Source: Foetidibacter luteolus
GTDB lineage: Bacteria; Bacteroidota; Bacteroidia; Chitinophagales; Chitinophagaceae
Assembly (NCBI RefSeq): GCF_009650435.1
Contig: NZ_VVIP01000090.1
Span: 1-64,000, forward strand
Length of the DNA stretch: 64,000 nucleotides
Direction of reading: 5' to 3'
This document shows, piece by piece, positions 27,825-36,693 of the stretch. The first letter of the stretch is position 1, and each line of letters opens with the position of its first letter. The notes under the pieces were generated by a model. That model was given only the letters and a program-made list of their open reading frames with translations, was not told where the DNA came from and searched no databases. Position numbers and translations under genes: made by a program.

Positions 27825-27871
27825 CAAGCTCAAAGCGGGTGGACAATTGGCATTGTTGTAAGAATCTGAAA

Positions 27872-29200
27872 ATGTGGTGTATGAAAATGTGTATAAGGGC
27901 TGTCTTGGTGATGGCAGCAGGAGTAATTATTCCAAATTGCATATGGGCGCAGCAGGATGTCGGAGGTGTGGCTGGCAGTATAAAAAGCCTGCATCAGGTG
28001 TTAGATGAACTTTATGCTGACATGATGCCGCTTTGCAGCCAGCTCATCGGCGTAGGAAGAGGTATCGCAGGATTCGCCGCGCTGTTTTATATCGCTTCCC
28101 GTGTCTGGAAGCACCTGGCCTACGCTGAGCCAGTAGATTTCTATCCTCTTTTCCGGCCCTTTGTACTGGGTTTTATCATTCTCATTTTTCCGCTCTTCAT
28201 CAACATGCTCAACGGGGTGTTGCAGCCTACTGTTACCGCAACGGAAGTAATGGTAGGTGATTCCGACGCTGCTATCACGGCGTTACTCAAACAAAAGGAA
28301 GAAGCCATCAAATCAACCCATGCATACCAGATGTACATTGGCCCTTCAGGTGAGGGTGACCGGGATAGGTGGTACAAGTACACCCACCCCGACGAACAGT
28401 CGGGTGAAGGACTGCTGGACGGCATTGGTAATGATATACGCTTTGCCATGGCAAAAGCCAGTTACAGTTTCCGTAATTCCATCAAGCAATGGATGAGCGA
28501 AGTGTTGCAGCTGCTCTTCCAGGCGGCCGCCCTGTGTATCAATACCCTGCGAACCTTTAACCTGATCGTGCTTGCTGTGCTTGGCCCCATTGTTTTTGGC
28601 CTATCCATCTTTGATGGTTTTCATCATACACTCCGCCACTGGATAGCAAGATATATCAATATGTTTTTATGGTTGCCCGTCGCCAATCTCTTCGGAGCCA
28701 TCATCGGCAAAATACAGGAGAATATGCTGGTAGTGGATCTTCAACAGCTAACTGACCAGGGTGACACCTTTTTTTCATCTACCGACACAGGCTACCTGGT
28801 TTTTATGATCATCGGTATAGTTGGATATTTCACTGTACCATCCATCGCCAACTATATCATGCATGCCGGGGGCGGCAGTGCGCTTACAGGTAAAGTTACC
28901 GGGATGGCAATGGGCGGCGCCGCCGGGGCTGTATCTGGTGGTATGACCGCGGCGGGCATAGCTGGAAAAATGGGAGTTGGAGGACTTGACATGTTGGCGC
29001 CCGTGGCGGCAGTGGCCCCAGACAGGTTTGCCCAGGGAGCAAGGAATATCTGGAACTCCCCAGGCAATATCCGCGATGGCTACCAGCAAGGCGGATCGGG
29101 AAGCGGAGCGGGTGCTCAACTCGGCCGTGGCTATGCAGTGGCTTCTAAATTCCTGCAAAATAAAATAAGCGGAGATTTATCGGGAGGAAAAATTTCATAA
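27872..29200 (+). CDS. traJ: Conjugation channel membrane protein TraJ (VirB6/TrbL-like)
   Basis: 442 residues from the ATG at 27872; a GTG at 27839 is less likely because the signal follows the later ATGs. Periplasmic opening with LHQVLDELYADMMPLCSQLIG, then several membrane helices (FRPFVLGFIILIFPLFINML, LIVLAVLGPIVFGLSIFDG, YLVFMIIGIVGYFTVPSIANY). The tail is Gly/Ala-rich and low-complexity. Forms the inner-membrane pore of the mating channel. Confidence 0.9.
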   Translation: MWCMKMCIRAVLVMAAGVIIPNCIWAQQDVGGVAGSIKSLHQVLDELYADMMPLCSQLIGVGRGIAGFAALFYIASRVWKHLAYAEPVDFYPLFRPFVLGFIILIFPLFINMLNGVLQPTVTATEVMVGDSDAAITALLKQKEEAIKSTHAYQMYIGPSGEGDRDRWYKYTHPDEQSGEGLLDGIGNDIRFAMAKASYSFRNSIKQWMSEVLQLLFQAAALCINTLRTFNLIVLAVLGPIVFGLSIFDGFHHTLRHWIARYINMFLWLPVANLFGAIIGKIQENMLVVDLQQLTDQGDTFFSSTDTGYLVFMIIGIVGYFTVPSIANYIMHAGGGSALTGKVTGMAMGGAAGAVSGGMTAAGIAGKMGVGGLDMLAPVAAVAPDRFAQGARNIWNSPGNIRDGYQQGGSGSGAGAQLGRGYAVASKFLQNKISGDLSGGKIS

Positions 29201-29213
29201 AACAAATAGAAAC

Positions 29214-29831
29214 ATGTTTACAAAAATGAAAAGCATAGAGGAAGCTTACCGATCAGTACGCAGGGTGATGGTCGTGATCACAATCGGCTGTTTGTTGCTG
29301 TGTGGATATGTCTTTTTCAGGAGCTATCAGCTGGCTGTCATGGCGGAAAATAAAGTTTATGTACTTGCGGATGGCAAAGCACTGGAAGCCCTTGCCGGGG
29401 AAAGAAAAGACAATGTAACCGTTGAGGCAAGGGATCATATCAGCACTTTTCATCATCTTTTCTTTTCTCTCGAACCGGACAATAAAGTTATTGAAACCAA
29501 TATCGCAAAAGCGCTCTACCTGGCTGACGGCAGTGCCAAAAAACAATACCAGGACCTCCGGGAGAGCGGCTACTACTCAGGCATCATTTCCGGGAATATC
29601 AGCCAGCATTTAAAAGTTGACAGCATCAGCCTCACCATGGACAGGCATCCATATTCCTTCAGGTGTTACGGGGTGCTTTCTATTGTTCGCTCCACCAATA
29701 CTACTACCCGAAGCCTCGTCACCGAAGGCTACCTGCGTAATACCTCGCGAAGTGACAACAACCCGCACGGGTTCCTGATCGAAAAATGGATCACTGTGGA
29801 GAATAAGGACTTAAAAACAGATAGCCGATGA
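29214..29831 (+). CDS. traK: Conjugation protein TraK (VirB8-like)
   Basis: 205 residues. An N-terminal membrane helix (VMVVITIGCLLLCGYVFF) is followed by a periplasmic domain with ARDHISTFHHLFFSLEPD and YYSGIISGNISQHLKVDSIS, typical of TraK. Bridges the inner-membrane pore and the outer core. The stop overlaps the next start (ATGA). Confidence 0.9.
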   Translation: MFTKMKSIEEAYRSVRRVMVVITIGCLLLCGYVFFRSYQLAVMAENKVYVLADGKALEALAGERKDNVTVEARDHISTFHHLFFSLEPDNKVIETNIAKALYLADGSAKKQYQDLRESGYYSGIISGNISQHLKVDSISLTMDRHPYSFRCYGVLSIVRSTNTTTRSLVTEGYLRNTSRSDNNPHGFLIEKWITVENKDLKTDSR

Positions 29832-30220
29832 AGAAGGTATGGATGAAAATTGGAGAATCAATCCGGTTACGGCAAAGAAAATGTGCAGATTGGTTACAGA
29901 AGCAAAGCAGCAAGATAAGCAGGAAGAGCTTTATAACGATATTCTTACTTTTCTGCCTTGGTTTTGGCTCAGCATGCGGTTATGTGATTTACAGTGCCTG
30001 GCATAGTCCACCACAAGCTTTCAAAATAGGCCGCATCAAAAAACCTAAGTCATTGCAAAGCACTCCGGAAAAGATGCCGCTGTGCCTGCAGCCCAGGCAA
30101 TTTCTTGAAAGGATAAAACAGTTGCCGGAGGGCACAGGCTTTTATGACAGCCTTATGCAGGCCAGGCCAGGGCTAATGGATTCACTTGAAAGGATCGAAA
30201 AAAAATATTATCGAAAATAA
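29828..30220 (+). CDS. TraL-position membrane protein
   Basis: 130 residues with one membrane helix (FITIFLLFCLGFGSACGYVI) after a basic cytoplasmic start, and a short periplasmic part (KIGRIKKP, then a helix with FYDSLMQARPGLMDSLERI). Placed exactly where traL lies between traK and traM. Sequence likeness to TraL is weak, so I name it by position only. Confidence 0.65.
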   Translation: MKKVWMKIGESIRLRQRKCADWLQKQSSKISRKSFITIFLLFCLGFGSACGYVIYSAWHSPPQAFKIGRIKKPKSLQSTPEKMPLCLQPRQFLERIKQLPEGTGFYDSLMQARPGLMDSLERIEKKYYRK

Positions 30221-30240
30221 TTACTTTAAAAATCAAGGAT

Positions 30241-31473
30241 ATGAAGCAACAGGAACACAGTGCGAAGTTTTCAAAGCAACGAAAACTCATGGTGGTATTA
30301 CCACTTTTAGTGATGCCCTTTCTGACCATGATCTTCTGGGCACTCGGCGGCGGGAGAGTAAATGCGGCTGATGAAAGCCAGGCTGACAATAAGGGTTTCA
30401 ATAAAAATCTGCCCGGCCCGACCCTTAAGCAATCTGTCATAGATAAAATGGGAGTTTATGCCCAGGCTGACCGTGACTCTGCAAAAATGATGGAGCGTAG
30501 AAAAAACGAAAACAGGTTCCTGCCTTTTTTCGGCAGCATCGCTGATACTGCGGCCATTGACAAGCGGGGCAGGCATATGTACAGGCAGACTGAGTATGAT
30601 CATAAGGAAGAGCCGTCCGCTGTTTTGCCGGATGACAGTGAAGCCAAAGTCTTGCGAAAACTGGAAGAGTTGAACAAGGTATTAAGTCAGCCACCACCGT
30701 CCCATCCATCACCGTCAGAAACCGGGAAAGCCGGTATTGAGGAGATGGCAGGCATGCGCAGCGCAGATATTGACCGCCTGGAAAACATGATGCAGCTTAT
30801 GAATCAAAAAGATACGGCAGCAGACCCGGAAGTCGTGCAGTTAAACAACCTGTTGGAAAAACTTATGGCAATACAAAATCCCGCTCCGGCTAATGACACA
30901 TCGCCCGCTATCCAGCAAGATACACTCACGCTAACTGTACGTGACACTTCCGGTATGACAGAAAATGGGTTTTACTCGTTAGAAGAAGAAATTCATCTGG
31001 CCACGACAATATCGAGTCCCGTTGAAGCGGAGGCCGCAGAGACACAAACACTCGTCAGCGGCGCCATGATCAAACTGAGACTGCTATCAGCAATCACTGC
31101 TGGCGGTATCAATGTGCCCAAAGAATCTTTTGTATACGGCAGGGTTACACTTTCAGGAGAGCGGCTGCAGGTAAAAGTTTCTTCGGTGCAACTCAAAAAC
31201 AATATCCTCCCTGTATTATTGGAGTTGTACGACCTCGACGGCAATGCGGGCATCTATGTACCAGGAGCAATAACCAGGGATGTAGCAAAGCAGTCTGCGG
31301 CCCAGGCTGCCCAGGGTGTCAGTATCGGCTCACTGGATCCATCCCTTGGTGCGCAGGCGGCCAGTGCAGGTATTGAAACCGCTAAAAATCTGTTTGGCAA
31401 AAAGTTCAGGCAGGTGAAGATCACTGTACCGGCAGGTTACCGGGTGCTGCTTAAGGAAAGTGGTAAAAAATAA
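30241..31473 (+). CDS. traM: Conjugation outer-core protein TraM (VirB10-like)
   Basis: 410 residues. A membrane helix (VVLPLLVMPFLTMIFWALGGG) is followed by a Pro/Glu-rich linker and the C-terminal VirB10-like domain with VSGAMIKLRLLSAITAGGIN, SFVYGRVTLSGERLQVKV and the closing VKITVPAGYRVLLKE. Spans the periplasm and takes part in the outer-membrane core. Confidence 0.93.
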   Translation: MKQQEHSAKFSKQRKLMVVLPLLVMPFLTMIFWALGGGRVNAADESQADNKGFNKNLPGPTLKQSVIDKMGVYAQADRDSAKMMERRKNENRFLPFFGSIADTAAIDKRGRHMYRQTEYDHKEEPSAVLPDDSEAKVLRKLEELNKVLSQPPPSHPSPSETGKAGIEEMAGMRSADIDRLENMMQLMNQKDTAADPEVVQLNNLLEKLMAIQNPAPANDTSPAIQQDTLTLTVRDTSGMTENGFYSLEEEIHLATTISSPVEAEAAETQTLVSGAMIKLRLLSAITAGGINVPKESFVYGRVTLSGERLQVKVSSVQLKNNILPVLLELYDLDGNAGIYVPGAITRDVAKQSAAQAAQGVSIGSLDPSLGAQAASAGIETAKNLFGKKFRQVKITVPAGYRVLLKESGKK

Positions 31474-31499
31474 AGATTTATCTGATAAAACTCGTGAGT

Positions 31500-32309
31500 A
31501 TGAAAAGTGTGATTGTATTACTGACTTGTTGGTTTGTTATCGTTGCGCCGGTATTATCTGCACAGGAATTTTCCCCAGGCTTTATACATCCATATCATCT
31601 GTCTATCGGCTTAAACAAAACAACCAGCCTTATTTTTCCCTGCGGTATTAAAAGCGTTGACCGCGGCAGCAAGGATGTATTAATACAAAAGGCTAAGGGA
31701 GTCGAAAATATCTTGCAAGTAAAAGCTGCCGTTAAAGATTTTGAGCCAACTAATCTGAGCATCATTACCTGTGACGGAAAATTTTATTCCATAATGCTTG
31801 ATTATGCGCAAAAGCCTGAGCCCCTGACGATTTCTTTTACACCGGCACCAAAAGCTGACATCAGCGGACAACTGCTGGATGAGCAGAGCTACCACTGGAT
31901 TGCCGACAGCCTCAGTTCACTCAAGGGCTTTTTAAATAAAAGCACGGTTAATCAAAGAATCCGGTTTCAGTTAAAAGGTATGTATCTTAAAAACAAGGTT
32001 ATGTGGTTTCTTCTTGAACTGCATAACATGTCGCTTATTGATTATACCCCCTCTTCCCTGCGGCTATTCCTGCGGGACAGGCAAAAGGCAAAGCGGACGG
32101 CATTACAGGAAACAGAACTGATACCGCTGTTTAATGATACGTTATCACAGGTAAAAGGATTAACCAGCCAACCGTTTATCCTTGCTTTAAGGCCATTTAC
32201 CATCCCTTCTTCCAAACGACTTATCATCCACGTGAGGGAACAACATGGAGGCAGGTTACTTGAACTGTCGCTGTCAAACAGGCAATTGCTTAAAGTTAAA
32301 AAACTGTAG
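31500..32309 (+). CDS. traN: Conjugation protein TraN (DUF4138, VirB9-like)
   Basis: 269 residues from the ATG at 31500 (a GTG two codons earlier is possible). Signal peptide, then the family core HLSIGLNKTTSLIFPCGIKS, VDRGSKDVLIQKAKG and FYSIMLDYA, followed by a C-terminal beta domain. Outer-core partner of TraM. Last recognisable channel gene; traO, traP and traQ are not seen after it. Confidence 0.92.
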   Translation: MKSVIVLLTCWFVIVAPVLSAQEFSPGFIHPYHLSIGLNKTTSLIFPCGIKSVDRGSKDVLIQKAKGVENILQVKAAVKDFEPTNLSIITCDGKFYSIMLDYAQKPEPLTISFTPAPKADISGQLLDEQSYHWIADSLSSLKGFLNKSTVNQRIRFQLKGMYLKNKVMWFLLELHNMSLIDYTPSSLRLFLRDRQKAKRTALQETELIPLFNDTLSQVKGLTSQPFILALRPFTIPSSKRLIIHVREQHGGRLLELSLSNRQLLKVKKL

Positions 32310-32310
32310 G

Positions 32311-32616
32311 ATGCTGTACAATGCGCAACTGACGAAGTTCTTTGTTTCTGTGGTGAAAGACGGCCGTATAACCAGTGAACATATTACCATTTATATGGCC
32401 TTGTTCCAGCTATGGAACCTCAATAAGTTTATCAACCCAATTTCTGTTACCCGCAAAGAGGTAACAGAACTGGTGAAGATAACGCAGCCGTCAATCTATA
32501 ACCGCTGCATGAAGGAACTTGCCGCCTTTGGTTATATCGAATATGTCCAGTCTTTTCATCCTGTTCTTGGCAGCCTTGTGCACCTCAAAGGTGAGCCTGT
32601 AAATGTTGAGCAGTAA
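32311..32616 (+). CDS. Winged-helix regulator-like protein, paralogue 1
   Basis: 101 residues from the ATG at 32311, which follows the TraN stop by one base. The helical opening HITIYMALFQLWNLN, then ISVTRKEVTELVKITQPSIY and CMKELAAFGYIEYVQSFHPVLG, looks like a winged helix-turn-helix. It is clearly paralogous to the protein at 33730 (shared TRK.V, MxELxxFGYI.Y and SFHP.xGS). Possibly a transcription regulator of the element. Confidence 0.75.
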   Translation: MLYNAQLTKFFVSVVKDGRITSEHITIYMALFQLWNLNKFINPISVTRKEVTELVKITQPSIYNRCMKELAAFGYIEYVQSFHPVLGSLVHLKGEPVNVEQ

Positions 32617-32924
32617 TAAACGGAGCAGTTACGTCAAGACCGTCGGCGTTTTACTCAGTTGAAATATAGATGTAGAGAAATAAGATCTTAAAAGTTGTAC
32701 GCGCTGACCTGGAAGAGCAATTCCAAGAGAGAAACCGTTATGTCAGTTATCCTGGCTCACAATCAGCATCAAGGCCGGAACTGAAAAGCTTCCCGGACCG
32801 GTTTTAAGCGCTATAGTTTACTTGTGAACAGTCATCTGGCAGAACGGCATGCAGCCATTAACTCATTACCAAAATATCGGGTCAATTAGAAAAAATTATT
32901 TGTGAACAGGATAAAAGCAGTGTT
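32617..32924. other. Gap inside the tra cluster
   Basis: About 300 bases between the first winged-helix gene and the DUF3945-like gene. I see no gene or RNA here; it probably holds a promoter for the following genes. Confidence 0.4.
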
Positions 32925-33728
32925 ATGGAACAGAAAAATTTTGAATACCTGAGTAATCAACTTGAAAAAACCGGGTTCGGCAAAACCCTCGACGCAGGAC
33001 TTAAACGCGAAATGGAAAAAGGAGCCCCGGAATTCGAATTAAAATTGTACAGCAGTTATGGTTCCGGCAGGGCCGTTTCAGAAGCCACTTTGCATTTTAG
33101 GAAAGGTGCGGAATCGGAGCGGTATTTTTTCAATAAATATGATATGGCACTGAAAGGTCCTGACAATGACACGATCAGGGAAAATACTTTTTACATCAAT
33201 AAGACCAACAATATCACCCACAAGGAAGCCTATAATTTATTGGAGGGTCGTGCGGTCAACAAAGACTTAACCAAGAAGGATGGGCAGAAATACAATGCAT
33301 GGGTGGAGCTGGACCTATCGACGAAAGACAAATACGGCAACTTCGGGCAAAAACAGTATGGAGAGCGCTATGGATTTGACCTGGAAAAAGAACTCGGCAA
33401 ATTACCGATCAAAGAATTGGAAAATGAAAGGTCTGCAAACTATCTAATCAATGGATTAAAGAAAGGAAACCTGACAGATGTTACATTGGTAACAGATGGG
33501 CAGGAACAAAGAGTGTTGCTTGATGTAAGTCCTAAAGACCGGTCTGTACTAGTTAGTAAGCAGGAACCGGAACCATTAAAAGGTATTATCCCGGGAAAAC
33601 AGCAGACGGAAACCTTTGATAAAGAAAAAGATGCCGCAAAAGAAACAAAGCCTGATGTGGTAAAAGAGTTTTTTGAAAAAAAGGAAAACACCCGGCCCAG
33701 ACAAATGGATAAAGGAATGGAGCAGTGA
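32925..33728 (+). CDS. DUF3945-like mobile-element protein
   Basis: 267 residues, no signal. Polar and charged, with YNAWVELDLSTKDKYGN, FKQYHENYGFDL-like GEKYGFDLEKEL pattern (here GERYGFDLEKEL) and a Lys/Glu-rich tail. This recalls the repeats of DUF3945-type proteins found on Bacteroidota plasmids and conjugative elements; the match is by pattern. Its stop overlaps region with the next start (the TGA ends one base before ATG). Function unknown. Confidence 0.6.
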   Translation: MEQKNFEYLSNQLEKTGFGKTLDAGLKREMEKGAPEFELKLYSSYGSGRAVSEATLHFRKGAESERYFFNKYDMALKGPDNDTIRENTFYINKTNNITHKEAYNLLEGRAVNKDLTKKDGQKYNAWVELDLSTKDKYGNFGQKQYGERYGFDLEKELGKLPIKELENERSANYLINGLKKGNLTDVTLVTDGQEQRVLLDVSPKDRSVLVSKQEPEPLKGIIPGKQQTETFDKEKDAAKETKPDVVKEFFEKKENTRPRQMDKGMEQ

Positions 33729-33729
33729 T

Positions 33730-34023
33730 ATGCAGCTCGGGCCACTATATCAGTTAGCAAGACTGCAGCAGGATAACCGTGCAGGCGCCATGCACATCTG
33801 CGTCTATACGGCACTGCTTCATTTATGGCACAGGAATTATTACAGAGTTCCGTTCGCCATTACCAGGAAACAGGTGATGTTGCTGGCAAAGATAAGATCC
33901 AAGGTTACTTATCATAAGGTGATGGATGAATTGAACATGTTTGGGTATATTTCCTATTATCCCTCCTTCCACCCATTGCGCGGGAGTATTATCTTCTTTA
34001 ATCTGACTGATGATTTAGACTAA
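33730..34023 (+). CDS. Winged-helix regulator-like protein, paralogue 2
   Basis: 97 residues from the ATG at 33730, placed one base after the preceding stop. Same plan as the protein at 32311: MHICVYTALLHLWHRN, ITRKQVMLLAKIRSKVTY and MDELNMFGYISYYPSFHPL. The two copies enclose the DUF3945-like gene, so the three probably arose by duplication or act together. Confidence 0.75.
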   Translation: MQLGPLYQLARLQQDNRAGAMHICVYTALLHLWHRNYYRVPFAITRKQVMLLAKIRSKVTYHKVMDELNMFGYISYYPSFHPLRGSIIFFNLTDDLD

Positions 34024-34131
34024 GCAGGTCTCAATATAGCCGCCTGCAGGAGGTTTTGACCATATTTCCACATTTGTGATTTGATGACTGGGAGCTACGC
34101 CAGTGGTTTTAAAGATTCTAAAATAGAGGTA

Positions 34132-34407
34132 ATGGGAGCGGAAATACTTACAAAAGAAGATTTAGCAGCCTTTCGTGTAGAACTTATTACAGAAATAAGG
34201 AACCTGATACAAAAATCACAGCATGTAACTGACGAGTCATTATATGGACTTAAAACAGCACATGTCAGAAAGCTACTAGGCTGCTCAATCAACAAACTAA
34301 ATGCCTTAAGGATCAGTAAAAAAATCCGCTCCAAAAAAATTGGAGGTACTGTGTATTATAGTAAGGAAGATATAAGAAAATTAGTGAATGAAGGTTTTAC
34401 ATTTTAA
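34132..34407 (+). CDS. Excisionase-type helix-turn-helix protein
   Basis: 91 residues from the ATG at 34132, preceded by a GAGG; a TTG at 34081 would add 17 residues. The C-terminal half (TAHVRKLLGCSINKLNALRI, then IGGTVYYSKEDIRKLV) is a MerR/excisionase-like HTH as in small DNA-binding proteins that govern excision of Bacteroidota elements. Last plus-strand gene of the cluster, about 720 bases from the integrase gene. Confidence 0.78.
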   Translation: MGAEILTKEDLAAFRVELITEIRNLIQKSQHVTDESLYGLKTAHVRKLLGCSINKLNALRISKKIRSKKIGGTVYYSKEDIRKLVNEGFTF

Positions 34408-34491
34408 ATGGCGAGATTTTGAAAGCCGGTTAGATTAAGTAATTATTGCTAAGTTTTATCAGCTTATATTCATTAACGCAGCTCTTGTAAT

Positions 34492-34602
34492 TTATAGTGC
34501 AATATGCTTTTCATCCATGGCAATATCGGCTTCAAACTGATTATGCCATACGGTTGCATCAATTAGCATTTTGGCATCTTCTACAACCAGGTTTCTTAGC
34601 TT
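34492..34602 (-). pseudogene. Worn C-terminal gene fragment, family unknown
   Basis: A minus-strand frame of 36 codons opens just after a TAA and ends at 34492. Its composition is gene-like (LRNLVVEDAKMLIDATVWHN and FEADIAMDEKHIAL) but it has no start and I know no matching family. It ends exactly where the beta-helix relic begins on the other strand, so two fragments are joined back to back. Confidence 0.3.
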
Positions 34603-34612
34603 TTAAGTATAA

Positions 34613-34945
34613 TGCTTTCAGCAGGCTGGGCATGCAGGCAATATTATCGCCGATGATGCATCTTTTTGGTATGAATCAGACCCTGCAAAAGATGTGCTTA
34701 TCACCAATAACAGGTTTATCAACTGCGGCTAGAACCTTGGGTGAGAACAACTGTACCATTGCTATGGCGCCTGAAAGCCACTCTGACATTACCGACAATT
34801 TTGTGCATAGCAATATCCGCATCCTCAATAATCATTTTATCGTAACAACAAAGCCCCCACTTTTTGCAAGGAGAACAGATAAGTTTATTTTTAATGATAA
34901 CATTCTCCAGTCAAATTTAGCGTGCAGCAGTACTATTCTTATGGA
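34613..34945 (+). pseudogene. Frameshifted beta-helix glycosidase fragment (GH110-like)
   Basis: Frame one (34613-34731) reads ADDASFWYESDPAKDVLITN and NNRFINCG, then hits a TAG. A frame shift near 34730 continues with ENNCTIAMAPES, HSNIRILNNHF and PPLFARRTDKFIFNDNIL. The order and spacing fit right-handed beta-helix alpha-galactosidases of the GH110 type, whose central region has DANFWYESG- and NIRI.NNTF-like motifs. Both ends are missing, so this is a relic. Family call is by pattern only. Confidence 0.5.
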
Positions 34946-35126
34946 TGATGCACGCATGCCTTCGCACAGCTACCACGGAAGAAATTGCCAGGATACTATG
35001 GCAGTTAATAATGTTTTTGCGAAAGTTCTTAACAGTTTTATCCTTTTTGTTTGCCGATTTATTTGTTTATCAAATAGGCTATTGTATAAGTTTAGCAGCT
35101 TTTAATTTATTAAATATTTGGTCTCA

Positions 35127-36401
35127 TTATCCGACAGTCGTATCGTAAGTAGATTTCTTTGACAAATAATTACGCTTTGCCAGCATTTTATCTTCTATAC
35201 CACGCATGTCATTCATGATCTTTTCTTCATCCACGTCCGCATAAATTTGTGTTGTACTTATTTTGGTATGGCCCATCATCATTTGAACTGTTTCCAATGG
35301 CACGCCGTTTTTTAACGCTACAGTTTTTGCAAAAGTATGCCTGGCTACATGAAACGTTAAAGGGGTTTGAATACCGCAAATTTCCTGGATTATTTTAAGC
35401 TTCTCATTTACGCATTGGTTGGTAATGGATTTAAATATAGGTTTATTGGCCCATCCTTCCCCTTCTTCTGAGTATTTTTCAATAATATTTGCAGCAGATT
35501 TCATTAATGGTACTGCAGACAATTCATCAGATTTAGTTCGATATATTTTACACCAAATAGTTCCATCTGTTTCTGTTTCAAAATGTGAATGGCACAAGGC
35601 CATTGCGTCCACGAATGCCAGCCCTGTGTAACAACTATACAAGAAAAGGTCTTTAACGTAGCATAACATAGGACTGACTAATTGCTTTTGTTCCAATACT
35701 ACAAGCTCCTGAATTGAAAGCTTTTTTCTTTTGGATTTTTTCAACGGACAGCTATATTCTCCACAGGGATTATTTTTTATCCATTTTAGTTCGACCGCCC
35801 AATTAAGTATCCGTTTGAAACGCTGGATGTGTTTGCCAACGCCGTTGCCATTACAGGGATCATGTTCTTTAATGGGTGTTGTTCTGATATAGTGTTCAAG
35901 TTCAGTTGCGAATTGATTGTCAAGTTGAGATAAATGTGTGTCCGCTGAAGGAAAGCGAAAGGCGGCGAATAGTTTAATGTACTCAATGGTGGTTTTGTAG
36001 TTTTTAAAGCCCCCTTTTTTTAGCTTTGGTTCCCATATTTTTTTATAATAATCAAGCAACTCTATCAGCTTGTGACCCTTTAATTCAGCCTGTACTTTCA
36101 GATATGCCCCGCGCACTGTCTCCGCTGTTATAAGCGACCCTTCATCGTCAAGAATGCGGTATTTCTGCCTAATACGAAATCTTATACTGTCAATATGCTC
36201 ATTAATCTTCTTAACTTCCATTGTTTTACCCTTAACACATTCTCTGGCTGTATCCCAATCTTTAATATCAATCTGCTCTTTAGTGGATATTTCTTTCCTT
36301 TGACCGTCAACAGTAATGCGTGCATATATATCCGCCTTTGCTTTATTGGATTTGTGCCTTCGGATAATGAAATTGATAGCAAATGTTTGTACTGCTTGCA
36401 T
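35127..36401 (-). CDS. Tyrosine recombinase (integrase) of the element
   Basis: 424 residues: arm-binding domain (HKSNKAKADIYARITVDGQR), SAM-like core-binding domain, then the catalytic domain. Visible catalytic parts are HVARHTFAKTVAL (HxxR) and HTKISTTQIYADV (nucleophile Tyr). At box I, where Arg is usual, it has YTGLAFVDAM, as in several Bacteroidota integrases where this Arg is replaced. It reads away from tRNA-Pro, leaving about 290 bases between its start and the tRNA 3' end, the usual layout for integration at a tRNA gene. Confidence 0.93.
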   Translation of the reverse strand: MQAVQTFAINFIIRRHKSNKAKADIYARITVDGQRKEISTKEQIDIKDWDTARECVKGKTMEVKKINEHIDSIRFRIRQKYRILDDEGSLITAETVRGAYLKVQAELKGHKLIELLDYYKKIWEPKLKKGGFKNYKTTIEYIKLFAAFRFPSADTHLSQLDNQFATELEHYIRTTPIKEHDPCNGNGVGKHIQRFKRILNWAVELKWIKNNPCGEYSCPLKKSKRKKLSIQELVVLEQKQLVSPMLCYVKDLFLYSCYTGLAFVDAMALCHSHFETETDGTIWCKIYRTKSDELSAVPLMKSAANIIEKYSEEGEGWANKPIFKSITNQCVNEKLKIIQEICGIQTPLTFHVARHTFAKTVALKNGVPLETVQMMMGHTKISTTQIYADVDEEKIMNDMRGIEDKMLAKRNYLSKKSTYDTTVG

Positions 36402-36460
36402 AAGTTTTTTTAAAATGATTTGAAATTGTTATCGTCCTTCTCTTTTCTGGTGTCCGCTGC

Positions 36461-36481
36461 TTCGAATCCACTTTCGAATCC
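36461..36481 (+). repeat. Paired TTCGAATCC repeats next to the integrase
   Basis: Two direct copies of TTCGAATCC (36461-36469 and 36473-36481), 12 bases apart. The same nine bases form the T-loop of the neighbouring tRNA, in the opposite orientation (36705-36713). Candidate integrase-binding or attachment-related sequence; could be coincidence. Confidence 0.35.
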
Positions 36482-36628
36482 TGTCAAAAACATGCAAATA
36501 AATTGCTGTACCTCATTGAATATCAACAAATTGAGAGACATAGGTGAGTAACAAAGGCTATGCCTAAATCGTCTCACCGAATCACTCACCGGAGAATTGA
36601 CATTTTTTACAAAAAACTGATTAGGCTT

Positions 36629-36667
36629 AAAAGAAAAATCCCTGTAAATCAATAAAATTTACAGGGA
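36629..36667 (-). terminator. Terminator of the tRNA-Pro transcript
   Basis: Perfect 11-bp stem TCCCTGTAAAT / ATTTACAGGGA with a seven-base loop; on the minus strand it is followed by TTTTTCTTTT. It lies 27 bases after the tRNA end. Confidence 0.85.
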
Positions 36668-36693
36668 ATGATACGAATTGAACAGTCAAAAAG

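Noticed and set aside
20349..34407. Type VI secretion or phage origin for the cluster
   Set aside because: No sheath, baseplate, capsid or terminase genes; TraE/F/G/J/K/M/N patterns fit a conjugation channel.
34497..35105. Single 202-codon plus-strand gene
   Set aside because: Only its middle has family text, and that needs a frame change near 34730 to join the rest; better described as a relic.
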